A stretch of 64,000 nt of DNA from Pegea sp. RAD2-039 (Eukaryota > Chordata > Thaliacea > Salpida > Salpidae), in assembly GCA_034620365.1 (NCBI GenBank), contig JAQGEQ010000201.1, forward strand, positions 434,001-498,000. The letters run 5' to 3'. The notes beneath the pieces were generated by a model. It was not told the DNA's origin and searched no databases. It saw only the letters and a list, made by a program, of their open reading frames with translations. Below, piece by piece: positions 22,860 through 33,394 of the stretch. The first letter of the stretch is position 1. The number at the start of each line of letters is the position of its first letter. The translations under genes and the position numbers were made by a program.

Positions 22860-23303
22860 ATGGCAACCCCTAAGCCCAAATCTCAAAATGCTTTATCTGC
22901 CACAACTCAAAATTTATTGAATTCTTATAACATTAGATTACAAAATGATATTGAAGCTATGTATGAAAATTTTAATGGTGTCATAGAAGCTGCTAAAGTT
23001 GAAGAATCAACTCAAATTAATTCTTCAACTCAATATTTATTTGATAATTATCAAATTAAAGTTAGATCAGCAAATATGGTTAGGGCTGGCAACTCTCTTC
23101 TAAAGCTTATCTCAGAATTAAAAACTTTTCTGATTTTGAATGACTTTCCTCAAGTTAACAAACAGGTTCATGAGCAGAATACAATCTTGGAAAATAGCTC
23201 AAAATTAGTTCATTCAAGAATGATTGCTTTAACTGATGAAGTTAAGCAAATGGCGAATGATTTAGCAGCTGTTTATGCTGTTACAACTCCAAAGGATTCC
23301 TAA
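22860..23303 (+). CDS. MED22: MED22, Mediator head subunit 22
   Basis: A single-exon protein of 147 residues from the ATG at 22860; the open frame extends two codons upstream only through a TTG. The family signature is strong: NLLNSYNIRLQNDIEAMYEN (human: LLQSYNKRLKDDIKSIMDN), VEESTQINSSTQYLFDNYQI, VRSANMVRAGNSLLKLISEL, KTFLILNDFPQVN and a C-terminal helix with LTDEVKQMANDL. MED22 (formerly Surf5) is a small helical subunit of the Mediator head module that pairs with MED11 and links to general transcription factors. Length is close to the human protein. The neighbouring KLHDC4 begins 177 bases downstream on the same strand. The short gap is unusual, but I see no sign of polycistronic processing. 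Confidence 0.92.
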   Translation: MATPKPKSQNALSATTQNLLNSYNIRLQNDIEAMYENFNGVIEAAKVEESTQINSSTQYLFDNYQIKVRSANMVRAGNSLLKLISELKTFLILNDFPQVNKQVHEQNTILENSSKLVHSRMIALTDEVKQMANDLAAVYAVTTPKDS

Positions 23304-23480
23304 ATATTTAATTTTATGAAACTCATTATAAATCTATTATTTAGTTTTATTATTGAAAATAAGTTTTAACTTTTGTTTGTATATTTACGTTTACTTTAAA
23401 TAATATTTTATGAAATTTAAATTGAATGAATTTTTCTTGAAATTTTCACAAATATTTCTTATGTAATTTTTAGAAAAAAA

Positions 23481-25132
23481 ATGGGTAAAAAAAATAAGAA
23501 AGAAAAGGGTAGAGGGGCTGAAAAAACTGCTCAAAAGATGCTAAAAAAGAGCAAAAAAGATGAAGAAATGGCTGATCTAGAAGCTATGATCTGTAAATTC
23601 AAGGAAGAAGATAAATTAAAGACAACCTACCATGAAGAGAAGTGTCCTCATCCCAGTCCAAGGACTAACCTCTCTATGTGCATGCATCCAGAAAAAGAAG
23701 AAATTTTATTTTTTGGCGGGGAATATTTCAATGGTAAAAATACTGTTATGTATAATGAGATATTTGTTTATCGCATCAAAAAAAATGAATGGAGTAAAAG
23801 ATTTGCTCCTAATCCTCCTCCTCCAAGATGTGCTCATCAAGCTGTAGTTGTAGCTAAAGAAGAGGGACAGATGTGGGTGTTTGGTGGAGAGTTTTCATCT
23901 CCAAACAATGCTCAGTTTTATCATTATAAAGATTTATGGTGTTTAAGTCTTAAAGAACACAAATGGAAGCAAATAAAGTCTCCAAATGGCCCGTCTCCAA
24001 GAAGCGGTCATCGAATGTGTGTTTATAACAAAAACTTATTTGTATTTGGTGGGTTTCATGAAAGCAATCGAGATTTTATCTATTTCAATGACTCTTATAT
24101 ATTTAATTTGTCTGATAATGTTTGGACAAAACTTGTTGTCAGTGGAAGTATACCAAGTCCACGTTCTGCTTGCCAATTAGCTGTCACTCCAAGTGGGGTG
24201 CTTGTTGTTGGGGGTTACAGTAAAACCAGAGTAAAAAAAGATGTTGAGAAAGGTACAGCTCATTGTGACATGTTTCTACTGAGTCATGATAGTAAATGGA
24301 AGTGGCAACAAGTGAAAGATTCTGGTCAAAAACCATGGCCTAGGTCAGGATTTTCTTTAACTCAAATCTCAGCTACAAGATCAGTTTTATTCGGAGGTGT
24401 CCAAGATGAAGACGATGAAGAGAATATTGAAAGTGTCTTCTACAATTCAATGTCTTGCCTGGATGTAAACTCGAATCGTTGGTTCGACTTTGCGCTTCGT
24501 AATTCAAAGAATGAATCTGATGAAGAGATGGACCATGATGGTAAAGTAACCAATCAACCCTCAACCATTCCTTGCCCTCGTATGAATGTAGCTCTTGGCG
24601 TGAAGAAGCATGTGATGTATTTGTATGGTGGAATTGTTGAATCTGGTCAACGTGAAATCACTTTAAATGATTTGTGGAGTATCGATATTAAAAAGATGGA
24701 TGAATGGAAAGAATTGGTAAAGTCAGATAACACCGCTGACGATTGGCAAGAAGAAGGTTTGTGAAGTTTCATTTTTTGTCCTGATTTGATATTTAGTATC
24801 TCAAATTAACCACAACATCTTTTACTTTCTTTTTTCTAATTTGTTTCAATCTAGATCCAGATGATGATGAAGACTCTGAAGAAGATGATGAACAAATCAG
24901 TAATCAGATGAATTGGACCAATAATGATACAGTGTTTCCAGAAATACGTCAAAATGACAGTTTACCTTCTTACTGGTTTCGAACCAGGGAAAATTGGCTT
25001 GAAATAATTTCAGCAAAGCTATGTGAAGAAGGTAGAGATGAGGATACAAAAGCTGATGAAATAAGTGCTTTTGCAGAAAAAGAAGCTCGTTTATATTTTG
25101 CCCAACAGACAAAAGAGGAAGAAACAAAATAG
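23481..25132 (+). CDS. KLHDC4: KLHDC4, kelch-domain protein
   Basis: Two coding exons, 23481-24756 and 24855-25132, joined by a 98-nt GT-AG intron (acceptor TTTCAATCTAG); the split codon gives Asp, so the junction reads WQEEDPDDDEDSEED. The product is about 517 residues, against 520 in human KLHDC4. The N-terminus is lysine-rich (MGKKNKKEKGRGAEKTAQKM). Five or six kelch blades follow, seen as ILFFGGEYFNG, MWVFGGEFSSP, LFVFGGFHESN, VLVVGGYSKTR, SVLFGGVQDED and MYLYGGIVESG. The C-terminal exon carries the family end: an acidic stretch, then PSYWFRTRENWLEIISAKLC and a final EARLYFAQQ helix. The family is conserved from fungi to man and its molecular role is poorly defined. Confidence 0.93.
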
Positions 25133-25801
25133 TTATGACAATTAGAACTTCATTTTTCTATTATTAACTTCGTTCTCGCTGCTAATAAACTCTTAAAAGC
25201 TTGTTGTTATACAAACTTATTTTGTTTTGAATAAAATATTTAAATCGAATACTTTTAAAGCTCTAAACAAGCAAGAGACTCAACTCTTAAAAAGGGTACT
25301 ATGATTGGTAGATGCTAGTATTTCACTTCTGAAAACCTAATTATTAAATAAGTTCGAATGGTAAGATTGTGGCAATAATCTAAACTTCTTATTTTATGTT
25401 GTAAAGCAACAACTAATAAAAATTCAGGTCAATGAAAAATCATTTCATCAAAATTTAAAAATTCAATTAAGTAAATACGTAATAACAGAGTGCACTAGAT
25501 AAAGATGAGAAAAACATAAATCTAGTTGTATACATTAATTGATTCTTGAAAGTTAATTTATTTGTTAAATTGTGTTTATTTTAATGCTTTATTCATTTAT
25601 TGTATAATTTTCCAGAGTTTTCAACAAAACATACTTTGACCATTTTTGTTTGCTTTCATTTGCATACTTACAATGTACACCAAAATCTAAACAGCGCTTT
25701 AAAAGAAATTGTTGTTGAAATACTCTGTCTGTTCACTCCGTGTGAAAATTTGTTTTTTCTGTTAGAGTAATTCTTTATATTTCTCAACTATATAAAATCC
25801 A
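25133..25801. other. KLHDC4 3' flank and PLPP upstream region
   Basis: AT-rich. AATAAA occurs at about 25230 and is a plausible poly(A) signal for KLHDC4. No other gene seen. It presumably holds the promoter of the phosphatase gene that starts at 25802. Confidence 0.5.
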
Positions 25802-27568
25802 ATGTCATTATCAGCACGACGTCTTTTAACTGAAATTTCTCTTCGTATTCTACTTTTAATAGTATTTTTGTAAGTTATTTATTGTTATGTTTTTTTTACT
25901 TCATAAATTTGTGTTAGGTAATTTTTTGTTTTCTTTAAGTTCGTTTAATTTTCATTTACTAGTAAACATTTTTCTACTAAATTCAGAGATATCGTTATTT
26001 AGATTGGTTGTAAAACAAAGATTTTTTAAATTTGTTTTAATTTTAAGTATCTTTAACACAATTATGTAATTAAGATGATAATTTTCTATTATTGACAATA
26101 AATCTCATATGTTTAGTTTAGCGAAGATTTTTATTAAAAGTTTTTATTAGAAATTTAAATAAGCTTAGTTTAACAAACAAATTGATGAAGGACAAAAATA
26201 TTCTAATTATCTTAATTACTTGATATGAAGTATTATCATATCTTTTAATATATTCTATTTTGTTGATATTAATATTTGAAAATAAAATCCTTAATTTTAT
26301 CAAGCTTTGTAAATAATCATGACATTTTTATGAAAATAATTTTATTTCTAACTATTCTCAGAGTTAAATTTTAGCTAAGAATAAACTATTTGAATTTATT
26401 TTCAGGTATAGTGAAACTCTAAAACCTTTCATAAGGATAATTCAAAGTGAAGAGTGGTGGTTGTATAAGTATCCTTTAAGTACTTCTCCTACAATACCAA
26501 CTTTTCAACTATATGTAAGTTAGAAATTTTAAGCTGTAAATTTTTACTCATCAAATTTTAGTAACTTCTTGAAAACTTTTAATAATAATAAATCTTCTTA
26601 ATAAATTTTAAAAGATATTTTGCTACTTAATTACAATTTAATTAAGTTTTGTTCAGCTCAAATTTTATTTAATTATTTTTGGCTAAAAAGAATTTGTTTT
26701 TTATTGTCATGTTATTTTTATTTTAAAACTGTTTAATTTCTAGACTATAGTCACCTTTGCACCGATTTTTACTGTAATTGTATTTTCTGGAGTTTTAAGA
26801 CGTTCTAAACGAAATGATTTTATCATTGGTCTGCTTTGCTCATCACTCGCATTTTTGCTGAATGCTTTTTTAACCAACTTGATGAAAGTGGCAGTGGGAA
26901 GACCTCGGCCTGACTTCTTCCACCGGTGCAAATTTAAGAAGGTGTAACTTTATTTTCAATAAATTTATGGTTTATGATTAGATGCTTTCCTGGTGGAGTT
27001 GTACCATTTAGTCAGCCAAGTGTGCTTAGTTTACAATGTACTGGAGATACAAATATAATAATGGAAGGGAGAAAAAGCTTTCCTAGCGGACATTCATCAT
27101 GTAATGATGTTTGAGATGATAGAAATTAATAATATATTGGATATATTTAAACAGGTTCGTTTGTAAGTCTCGGTTTCTGTGCTTTATACCTTTGTGGAAA
27201 GTTGCACTGCTTTAATGTAAATGGAAGAGGTTTTATTGTCCGTATCTTTGCCTTCTTGTTGCCACTTTGTATAGCTACTTGGATTGCTATCAGCAGAACT
27301 TGTGATTATAGGCATCATTGGCAAGGTTTGTTGTAAATTGTTGTTTTGTCCAAGTAGCAATTTCACTGATTTCTTTATTCTAGATGTTGTTGTTGGATCA
27401 GCGTTTGGATTTTTAATTGCTTATTTCATATATTTCCAATATTATCCATCATTGCATGATCCTAACTGCCATATTCCTCTCGTAGATCAAAAAGATCAGA
27501 TTCAATTAGAAGGGGTAACTAGTGGCAAGCCGGAGCCAGTAAATAGCAGAAACTATGCTTTCAACTAA
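25802..27568 (+). CDS. PLPP5: PAP2-family phospholipid phosphatase (PLPP4/PLPP5 type)
   Basis: Six exons: 25802-25869, 26406-26514, 26744-26925, 26982-27100, 27155-27325, 27384-27568, giving 277 residues (human PLPP4/5 have 264-271). All three catalytic motifs of lipid phosphate phosphatases are present: KVAVGRPRP, the FPSGHSS motif (PSGH) and [12 protein letters not shown] (SR...H...D). Family-specific text surrounds them: [12 protein letters not shown] across the exon 3/4 junction, [17 protein letters not shown] and [16 protein letters not shown]. Several hydrophobic helices make it an integral membrane enzyme that removes phosphate from diacylglycerol pyrophosphate, phosphatidate or related lipids. 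[16 protein letters not shown] is nearer to my memory of PLPP5 than PLPP4, but the two cannot be separated by eye. The exon 3 donor (CG|GTGCAA) is weak but is the only one that restores HRCFPGG. Confidence 0.9.
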
Positions 27569-30261
27569 CTCTTCTTTTGTAATTACTTTCGTAGTTTTTT
27601 TGCTGGTGGATCTTTTTAATGTTTTAGACGCACAATGAAATTTGTTGATTATAGCTGTTAAGCATCATTTAAATAAAGTTAAAGTATTATGCGCAGTTGT
27701 AATAATTTAATTTTGCAAATTAAAAACTATTTTAGGTGTTTGTGTACTATCTAGATATTCATATATGGTAAACAGTTATATGAATTAACTAATTCCAATA
27801 TTTAAATCATCAGTAGCACCCCCGATTTCTTGCAACAAATAGTAGTATCAAATAAATTAAACTCTTTGATTAGAACTATTGAAACTTTTATGCTTGATCA
27901 CTTGATGCAGTTATTCTATATTCAGTAAATTTTTGTACAAAATCGTAGATGTGAGGTCCGTAGTTGCATATGAATGCAGATATTCACAAATATGAATCTA
28001 TGATCAAAGACACATTTTGGCTTTTTACATTGACTTCTATTGTATCTTTTGCAAATTTAAATAACATTTTAGCTTCATGATATTTGTAAAGCTACAATGT
28101 ATATTTCTTTTAAATAATTTGGAGTAAATTATTGTTTCAAAAATTTCATGGAAGGGTTTTTATTTTATTTTTGCTTGATAGATTATAGTTAAGAAAATGA
28201 TTATTAATTTTAAGTCCTAAGCAAATAAGATTTTGTTCAAGTTATCCCAGTAAATAGATTACCGATTGCTGAAACTTTTAAAGATATTTCAAAAAGTTTA
28301 TTTCTAATTGAGTGAGCTTAAATGATGTTTGCATATCATGAATTTATAGCTGATGATGTTAGTAAGAAAAAGTGAGGAATAACAACTAAAGAAATCTTTT
28401 TTCGAGGTTGATGAGTTATTTATTCTAACTTTATTTTATAAATGAGCAAACATCTGGTATTATGAATATTATTCTTAGGGCAGCATGTTTCAGCTCAGTG
28501 TAAAAACGTAAATAATCTTTAGAATTTTGCAGATCTTTTAATGCGTTTAAGCTTGCTACCTGGATGTTGATGTAGATACTATTACTATACTTTCCAAATT
28601 CTAACCGACCTACAATGCAAATTCATAAATGCATTTATATAGTTATCGCCATTCAGTGAGTCAGAGTCAGGTAGAATTACAAGGTCACTTGAAGTATCAA
28701 CTGATTGTTACTTGATGTTTTCATACCTGAGATTGGCACTAAAAGAAAGACTAATTATTAGCATTTGTTTTATCAACTACTTAAGCTAACTTTCAGATAA
28801 TTAAACTAAAGTTTTTATTTACAATTTACAACTTAAAATTAAAGTCCTAAAAAATCTTTCAACTTTTTTTTTAAATCTGATATAATTCAACAAATAAACA
28901 ACCGACTAGATTAATTTGATTCAAAGAAAATTTCAGTAGTGTAAAGTTATCATTTTTACATCTACAAAAATTTCAAAAATACAAAATCTAGATTTTACTT
29001 CTATCAATAAACTTTCAATCTTGAAACCTTTTATTTATAAAATAAGTTAACCTGGAAGCTTTTAAAGAAGTACCTTAAATTATGTATATACGTAATTGTG
29101 ATGACTATTAAATACTTGCAAGTTGAGTATTTATTAAAATAGAACAAAAAATCGATTTATTTGATTTTAAAAAACTGGAAACAGAAATATAAATTAAGAG
29201 AGTAAAAAATATTCTGATACTTAGCGGTACAAAGTAAATAGTTTTAAAACCTTTAATAAGAAATTATTTATATAGATAATTCCTTTATTAAGTTACCACT
29301 TGATTTTGTTTAAACTTTATACAATATAAAAGTTTTTAACATTTGATTTGTTGTTATAGAATAAATAGATATCTCAAAATATAAAACTTTTAGCTGTAAT
29401 TTTTCATATTAAATTTAATAATTGTTTGAAGAAACTTCTTTCAAAAATAAGAGACATTTATTAAGTACGTGAAGATAGCCAGAATTAGTGAAAACTGAAA
29501 TCAACGGAAAAACATTAAAAAAAAACACAAGCCTTTGATTTTTGCAATATATTTATTAAATGAAAGCGATCTTTGCCATATTTTTTACTATTACGGCCTT
29601 GATTCTGGATCAAGCAACTATTCTCAATTGTAAGTAGGATCAAGTCACGAGCATGCTCATTCACTCGTTCATACATTTAATAATCAAAATTAATGTTTTT
29701 AATATCAAGATAATAAATCATTAAATATCAATAATATTGTAATTCAAATATTTTGATAAACAAATCAGTTTTTCAGCTTTATTAGATATAACAAAAGTTT
29801 AAAATTTTACACAATACTTAGTACAAAACTAAAGTCTTCTTAAGTTTACGTGGCCTTAGCTAATCACATTTTAACTCATAACCTTTCATATATTCTCTGC
29901 GTATTTACGGTTAATATTTTTTAAACTCATAATTTTATGATAATACCGCTGTATTGATTTTTAGAATGTATTTTGTATACAATTATTCAAAGAATATAGG
30001 TGAACAAACCTAATTTAGACAGATTCGTCATTTTATTTAAAATGTTTTGCTTTTAAATTTAAATATATTAACTTTTTTCAATCTGTAAAAGCAAATATGG
30101 ATATGTTGATTAACAATTATAGTAATAGCTGTGTATAAATTGTTTCAAATTTTTTAGTAAATTAACATAGTATAGATAGAATTGTATATTTCTCTGGATT
30201 TATACATATCTTCTTTTAGGTTGTTTTTATTGTTTTTATTTATTGAAATATCTGGTTAAAT
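27569..30261. other. Intergenic, PLPP to SIL1
   Basis: About 2.7 kb, mostly AT-rich. The stretch 28470-28760 is slightly richer in G and C but shows no coding motif or repeat partner that I can find. At 29560-29629 there is an isolated signal-peptide-like exon, listed separately. I see nothing else. Confidence 0.5.
29560..29629 (+). other. Orphan signal-peptide-like coding exon
   Basis: ATG at 29560 opens MKAIFAIFFTITALILDQAT followed by ILN, then a good donor (TTG|GTAAGT-like, TCAATTGTAAGTAGG). It looks like a secretory signal peptide cut by an intron. No continuing exon is visible before SIL1, which has its own start and signal peptide at 30262. It could be the first exon of a small secreted peptide whose later exon I missed, an alternative 5' exon, or chance. 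Confidence 0.3.
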
Positions 30262-32885
30262 ATGAGTTATAAGGAAGTTTTAAAAGTTTTGGCAGTTATT
30301 ATGCTGTTTTCATATGTAAAATTTTCTTTGACTGAAAAAGTGATAAATGAAAAAAGTAAAGAATCAAATAAAAAAGTATTTATTCCAACACGTGAATGGC
30401 AAAGGGTTGAAGAAGGTATCAACTTGACAAATTTAATATTACTAAAAATTATTAAACAATTTTCTATTTTGTGATTTAATAAAAAATTTTGTGAGTAGGT
30501 TTGATTAAAAATTTAATTTACATTTGAAAATATATTTGTTATTGTTAAACTTTCTATAATTCTCTTTAATAAATAACAAACTGAAATTTTTCAAATCTCT
30601 TAATATTATATATATATTATAATATTTCTCTTTTTTCATGTCACTTTCAATCTTAACAGTTTTGTTTGATTTCAATGAAAATTAAATGATTTAAGAAAAG
30701 TTGGTTGATTTAGAAAATTAATTTTATAACTAATGTAAAAAAGGTTTCTACTTAGTAGTTGGCAGTACTGCAGGCTTACACAATTATACTTTCTAGGAAA
30801 TATTGTTATAACCTTATAATTTAATCAAACTTTCTAGAAACAGAAAACTGATATTTGCTAACGATTTAAATTCTCTTTGAACATACTTTCATGATTCAGT
30901 AGAAACCAATGTTAAGTTTTTAAACAGAACATTTTTATACTGATTTCTTTTTTCAATTTTAGGGCAAGCTATACCTGCTGGGCTCCACATCAAGATGGAT
31001 CTTGAAAAAGGAGAGAAGTGGGCCAAGTTGATGGATGATGATAAGTCAAAAGCTCTCAGTGTCACAAAAGAAATGTAAGAGTCTATGGTGGAAACTAAAG
31101 CTTTTTCAGTTTGATAATATTTATATCTGTCATATTTGTTTACTTTTTTTTGCAAAATGTGTTATTGAAATGGGATTAAACTTTTAAAATTTCAAGAAAT
31201 TTTGGTTTTTATTTGTTTTTATAAAAATTTTGAAAGATTTAAAATAAAAATTTTAATAATATCTAAACAAGTTTAGATTAAAACAATTAAGTTTTTAAAT
31301 AAATAACATAATTGAATTTTGAAGAACTGAATGAATTTTTCAGTCAGTTTGAATTTATTCATGATTTTTATTCAAATTAGTGAAGAAGGTAAATTAAACA
31401 TTGACGATCTGAAAGAAAAGTTGAAAAAATTCAAGAAACAAAAGGAAGATGAGGATCAGGTCTTTGACTTTACCAACTTCTTTGTAAATTTCATTTTTAG
31501 TTTTAATTTGTGTCTTAGGATGTGAAAAAGAAATTTCGCACCATGGATGAGATTAAATCTGAATTGGAAGATATTGATTTAGTTCAGGAAGAAGATTTTG
31601 ATGCAATGAAACGTCTGTTGGAAGTTGCAATCTCAGATCAACATGATGATCAACAAAGAGTGATGGCTTTACAAGATCTTGAATATCATTTACATCAAGT
31701 TTGTTTTTTAATTGTTTTGTTTATAAGTATCAAAAATATATCTTCTTAATCAAAAATTGTTTATTTGTTAATAGTCAGTTATTAGTTATTTATTTGAAAA
31801 CATTAAATGTTTTGTTATTATTTATTTATTAATTCAAAAGATAAAATTTGAAATTGTTCTACAAATAGGTTGACAATGCAAATGATTTTACAAAATTAAA
31901 TGGTCTTCAAGGAATGATTGATTTATTTTCTCATAAAAATCCATCAATAAGAGAAGAATCGATCCATGTATGTGGAACTGCTATACAAGGAAATCCAGCT
32001 GTTCAAGTCAAAGTAAATGAGAAATATCTCTATATATACTTCATGTGTTCAATCTGCAGGCTGTTGAACTTCAGTTAGTTCAGAGGTTACTTGAAGTACT
32101 TCGAGACAATAATGAAGAATTCAAAGTCAAGAAGAAGTGTTTATATTCACTGTCATGCTTATTACGTCATTTTCCAATTGCTCAGCACATCTTTACTGTG
32201 AAAGGGGGCTTTAGCGATCTTGCAAATCTCTTCTTGCAAGTCAGTGAAAACTTTCTTGAAATTGTTGTAACATTTTTCATTAAACTTTATGTTGACTTAG
32301 AAATTTGATGAAAAACTTGTTGGCAAAGCTCTACAATTAGTATCAGATATCAAACAAGAACGTTTAGATTTGAAAAACGTAGAAGGTGATGAAATGCAAA
32401 AATCTAAACAACAACAGTACAATCGGTTGGTGATAATTTGATCGAATCGTCTTCAGTGGCTTGTACCAAATATTTCTACAGATTCAATTTAACTGAAGTA
32501 TTGATGAAGATCAATTGGAATCATCTTTTAATTTCAACAATAGAATCAAACTCAATGGATTTAAAAGAGAAATGTGCGCGAGCGATGTTGTGTTTTATGG
32601 ATATTTGGGGAGACTATTTCAACTCCAAACAAGTTTGCAACCATTTAAAAACCCTTCTTGTAAGATACTTCAATTTTTTGATAAGTTCCTTAATTTGAAA
32701 TAATTTTATAGAAGTACCAAATAAAAGGAATCACTGAAGAAATATCTGAAGTTGATAATTTCTTGAATAATGAATTGATGACCACAGATTATTTGTTGCA
32801 ACTGACAACAAATTATGATTTGCTTGATAGTTTCATCACTGAAATTAGAACTCATCCAAACGTAAAGTTAAGAGACGAATTTTGA
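30262..32885 (+). CDS. SIL1: SIL1, nucleotide exchange factor for the ER Hsp70 BiP
   Basis: Nine exons: 30262-30415, 30963-31074, 31381-31459, 31519-31698, 31869-32012, 32060-32239, 32301-32425, 32482-32659, 32712-32885. All junctions keep frame and give 441 residues (human 461). The N-terminus is hydrophobic (VLKVLAVIMLFSYVKFSLTE), a signal peptide or anchor. Family text follows: VFIPTREWQRVEEGQAIPAG (human FQPTHEWQVIKPGQAVPAG), LHIKMDLEKGEKWAKL, LQDLEYHLHQVDNANDF (human FDLEYYVHQMDNAQDL) and SLSCLLRHFPIAQ (human ALCSLLRHFPYAQ). Armadillo-like repeats in the middle and C-terminal half grip BiP and drive ADP release in the ER lumen. The chain ends in KLRDEF, not the KELR of human SIL1; RDEF resembles a KDEL-type retrieval signal. 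Confidence 0.93.
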
Positions 32886-33394
32886 GTCTAATCGAAATTT
32901 TATTTATTTTCATATCTGCAAATTTCAAATAAATATTTTGGTAAAGGCAAGATTTGTATTTATTTATTTTGAAGTCAGCTAACTTGTTAAATATTTAAAC
33001 TTGAAGATATTTTAGTTGAACAATTTGGTGTCTTCAATTTCATAAATTCTAATTTGAAAGTCTTGAAACTGAATTTTAGGGGCAAAATGATCATCTTTAA
33101 GATCAGTTCAACAAAACCTTCTTTCAAAAGTCGAAAAATTTGAAGAATTAAAAAGTTGATATTGAAGTGAGAAAATAAGATTGGACAAATAATCTGTCTC
33201 TGATAATAATCTCAATAACAAATGTTTGAAAAACAAAATTTATTAAAAAAAAAGACATATGATGATGTAAACCAGAGATTGCTTCAAAATGAGTAGAAAT
33301 CACAAAACAATTTTGATAAAGTACAACGATTGCTAGATCGTGAATCAAATGATGAGATTCAATACTAATATAAAAGAAATGATCAGAAAAAGAA
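32886..33394. other. Convergent 3' region between SIL1 and TBC1D13
   Basis: 509 bases between two stop codons on opposite strands, so it holds both 3' UTRs. AATAAA-like signals occur on the plus strand near 32931. No further gene is seen. Confidence 0.55.
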
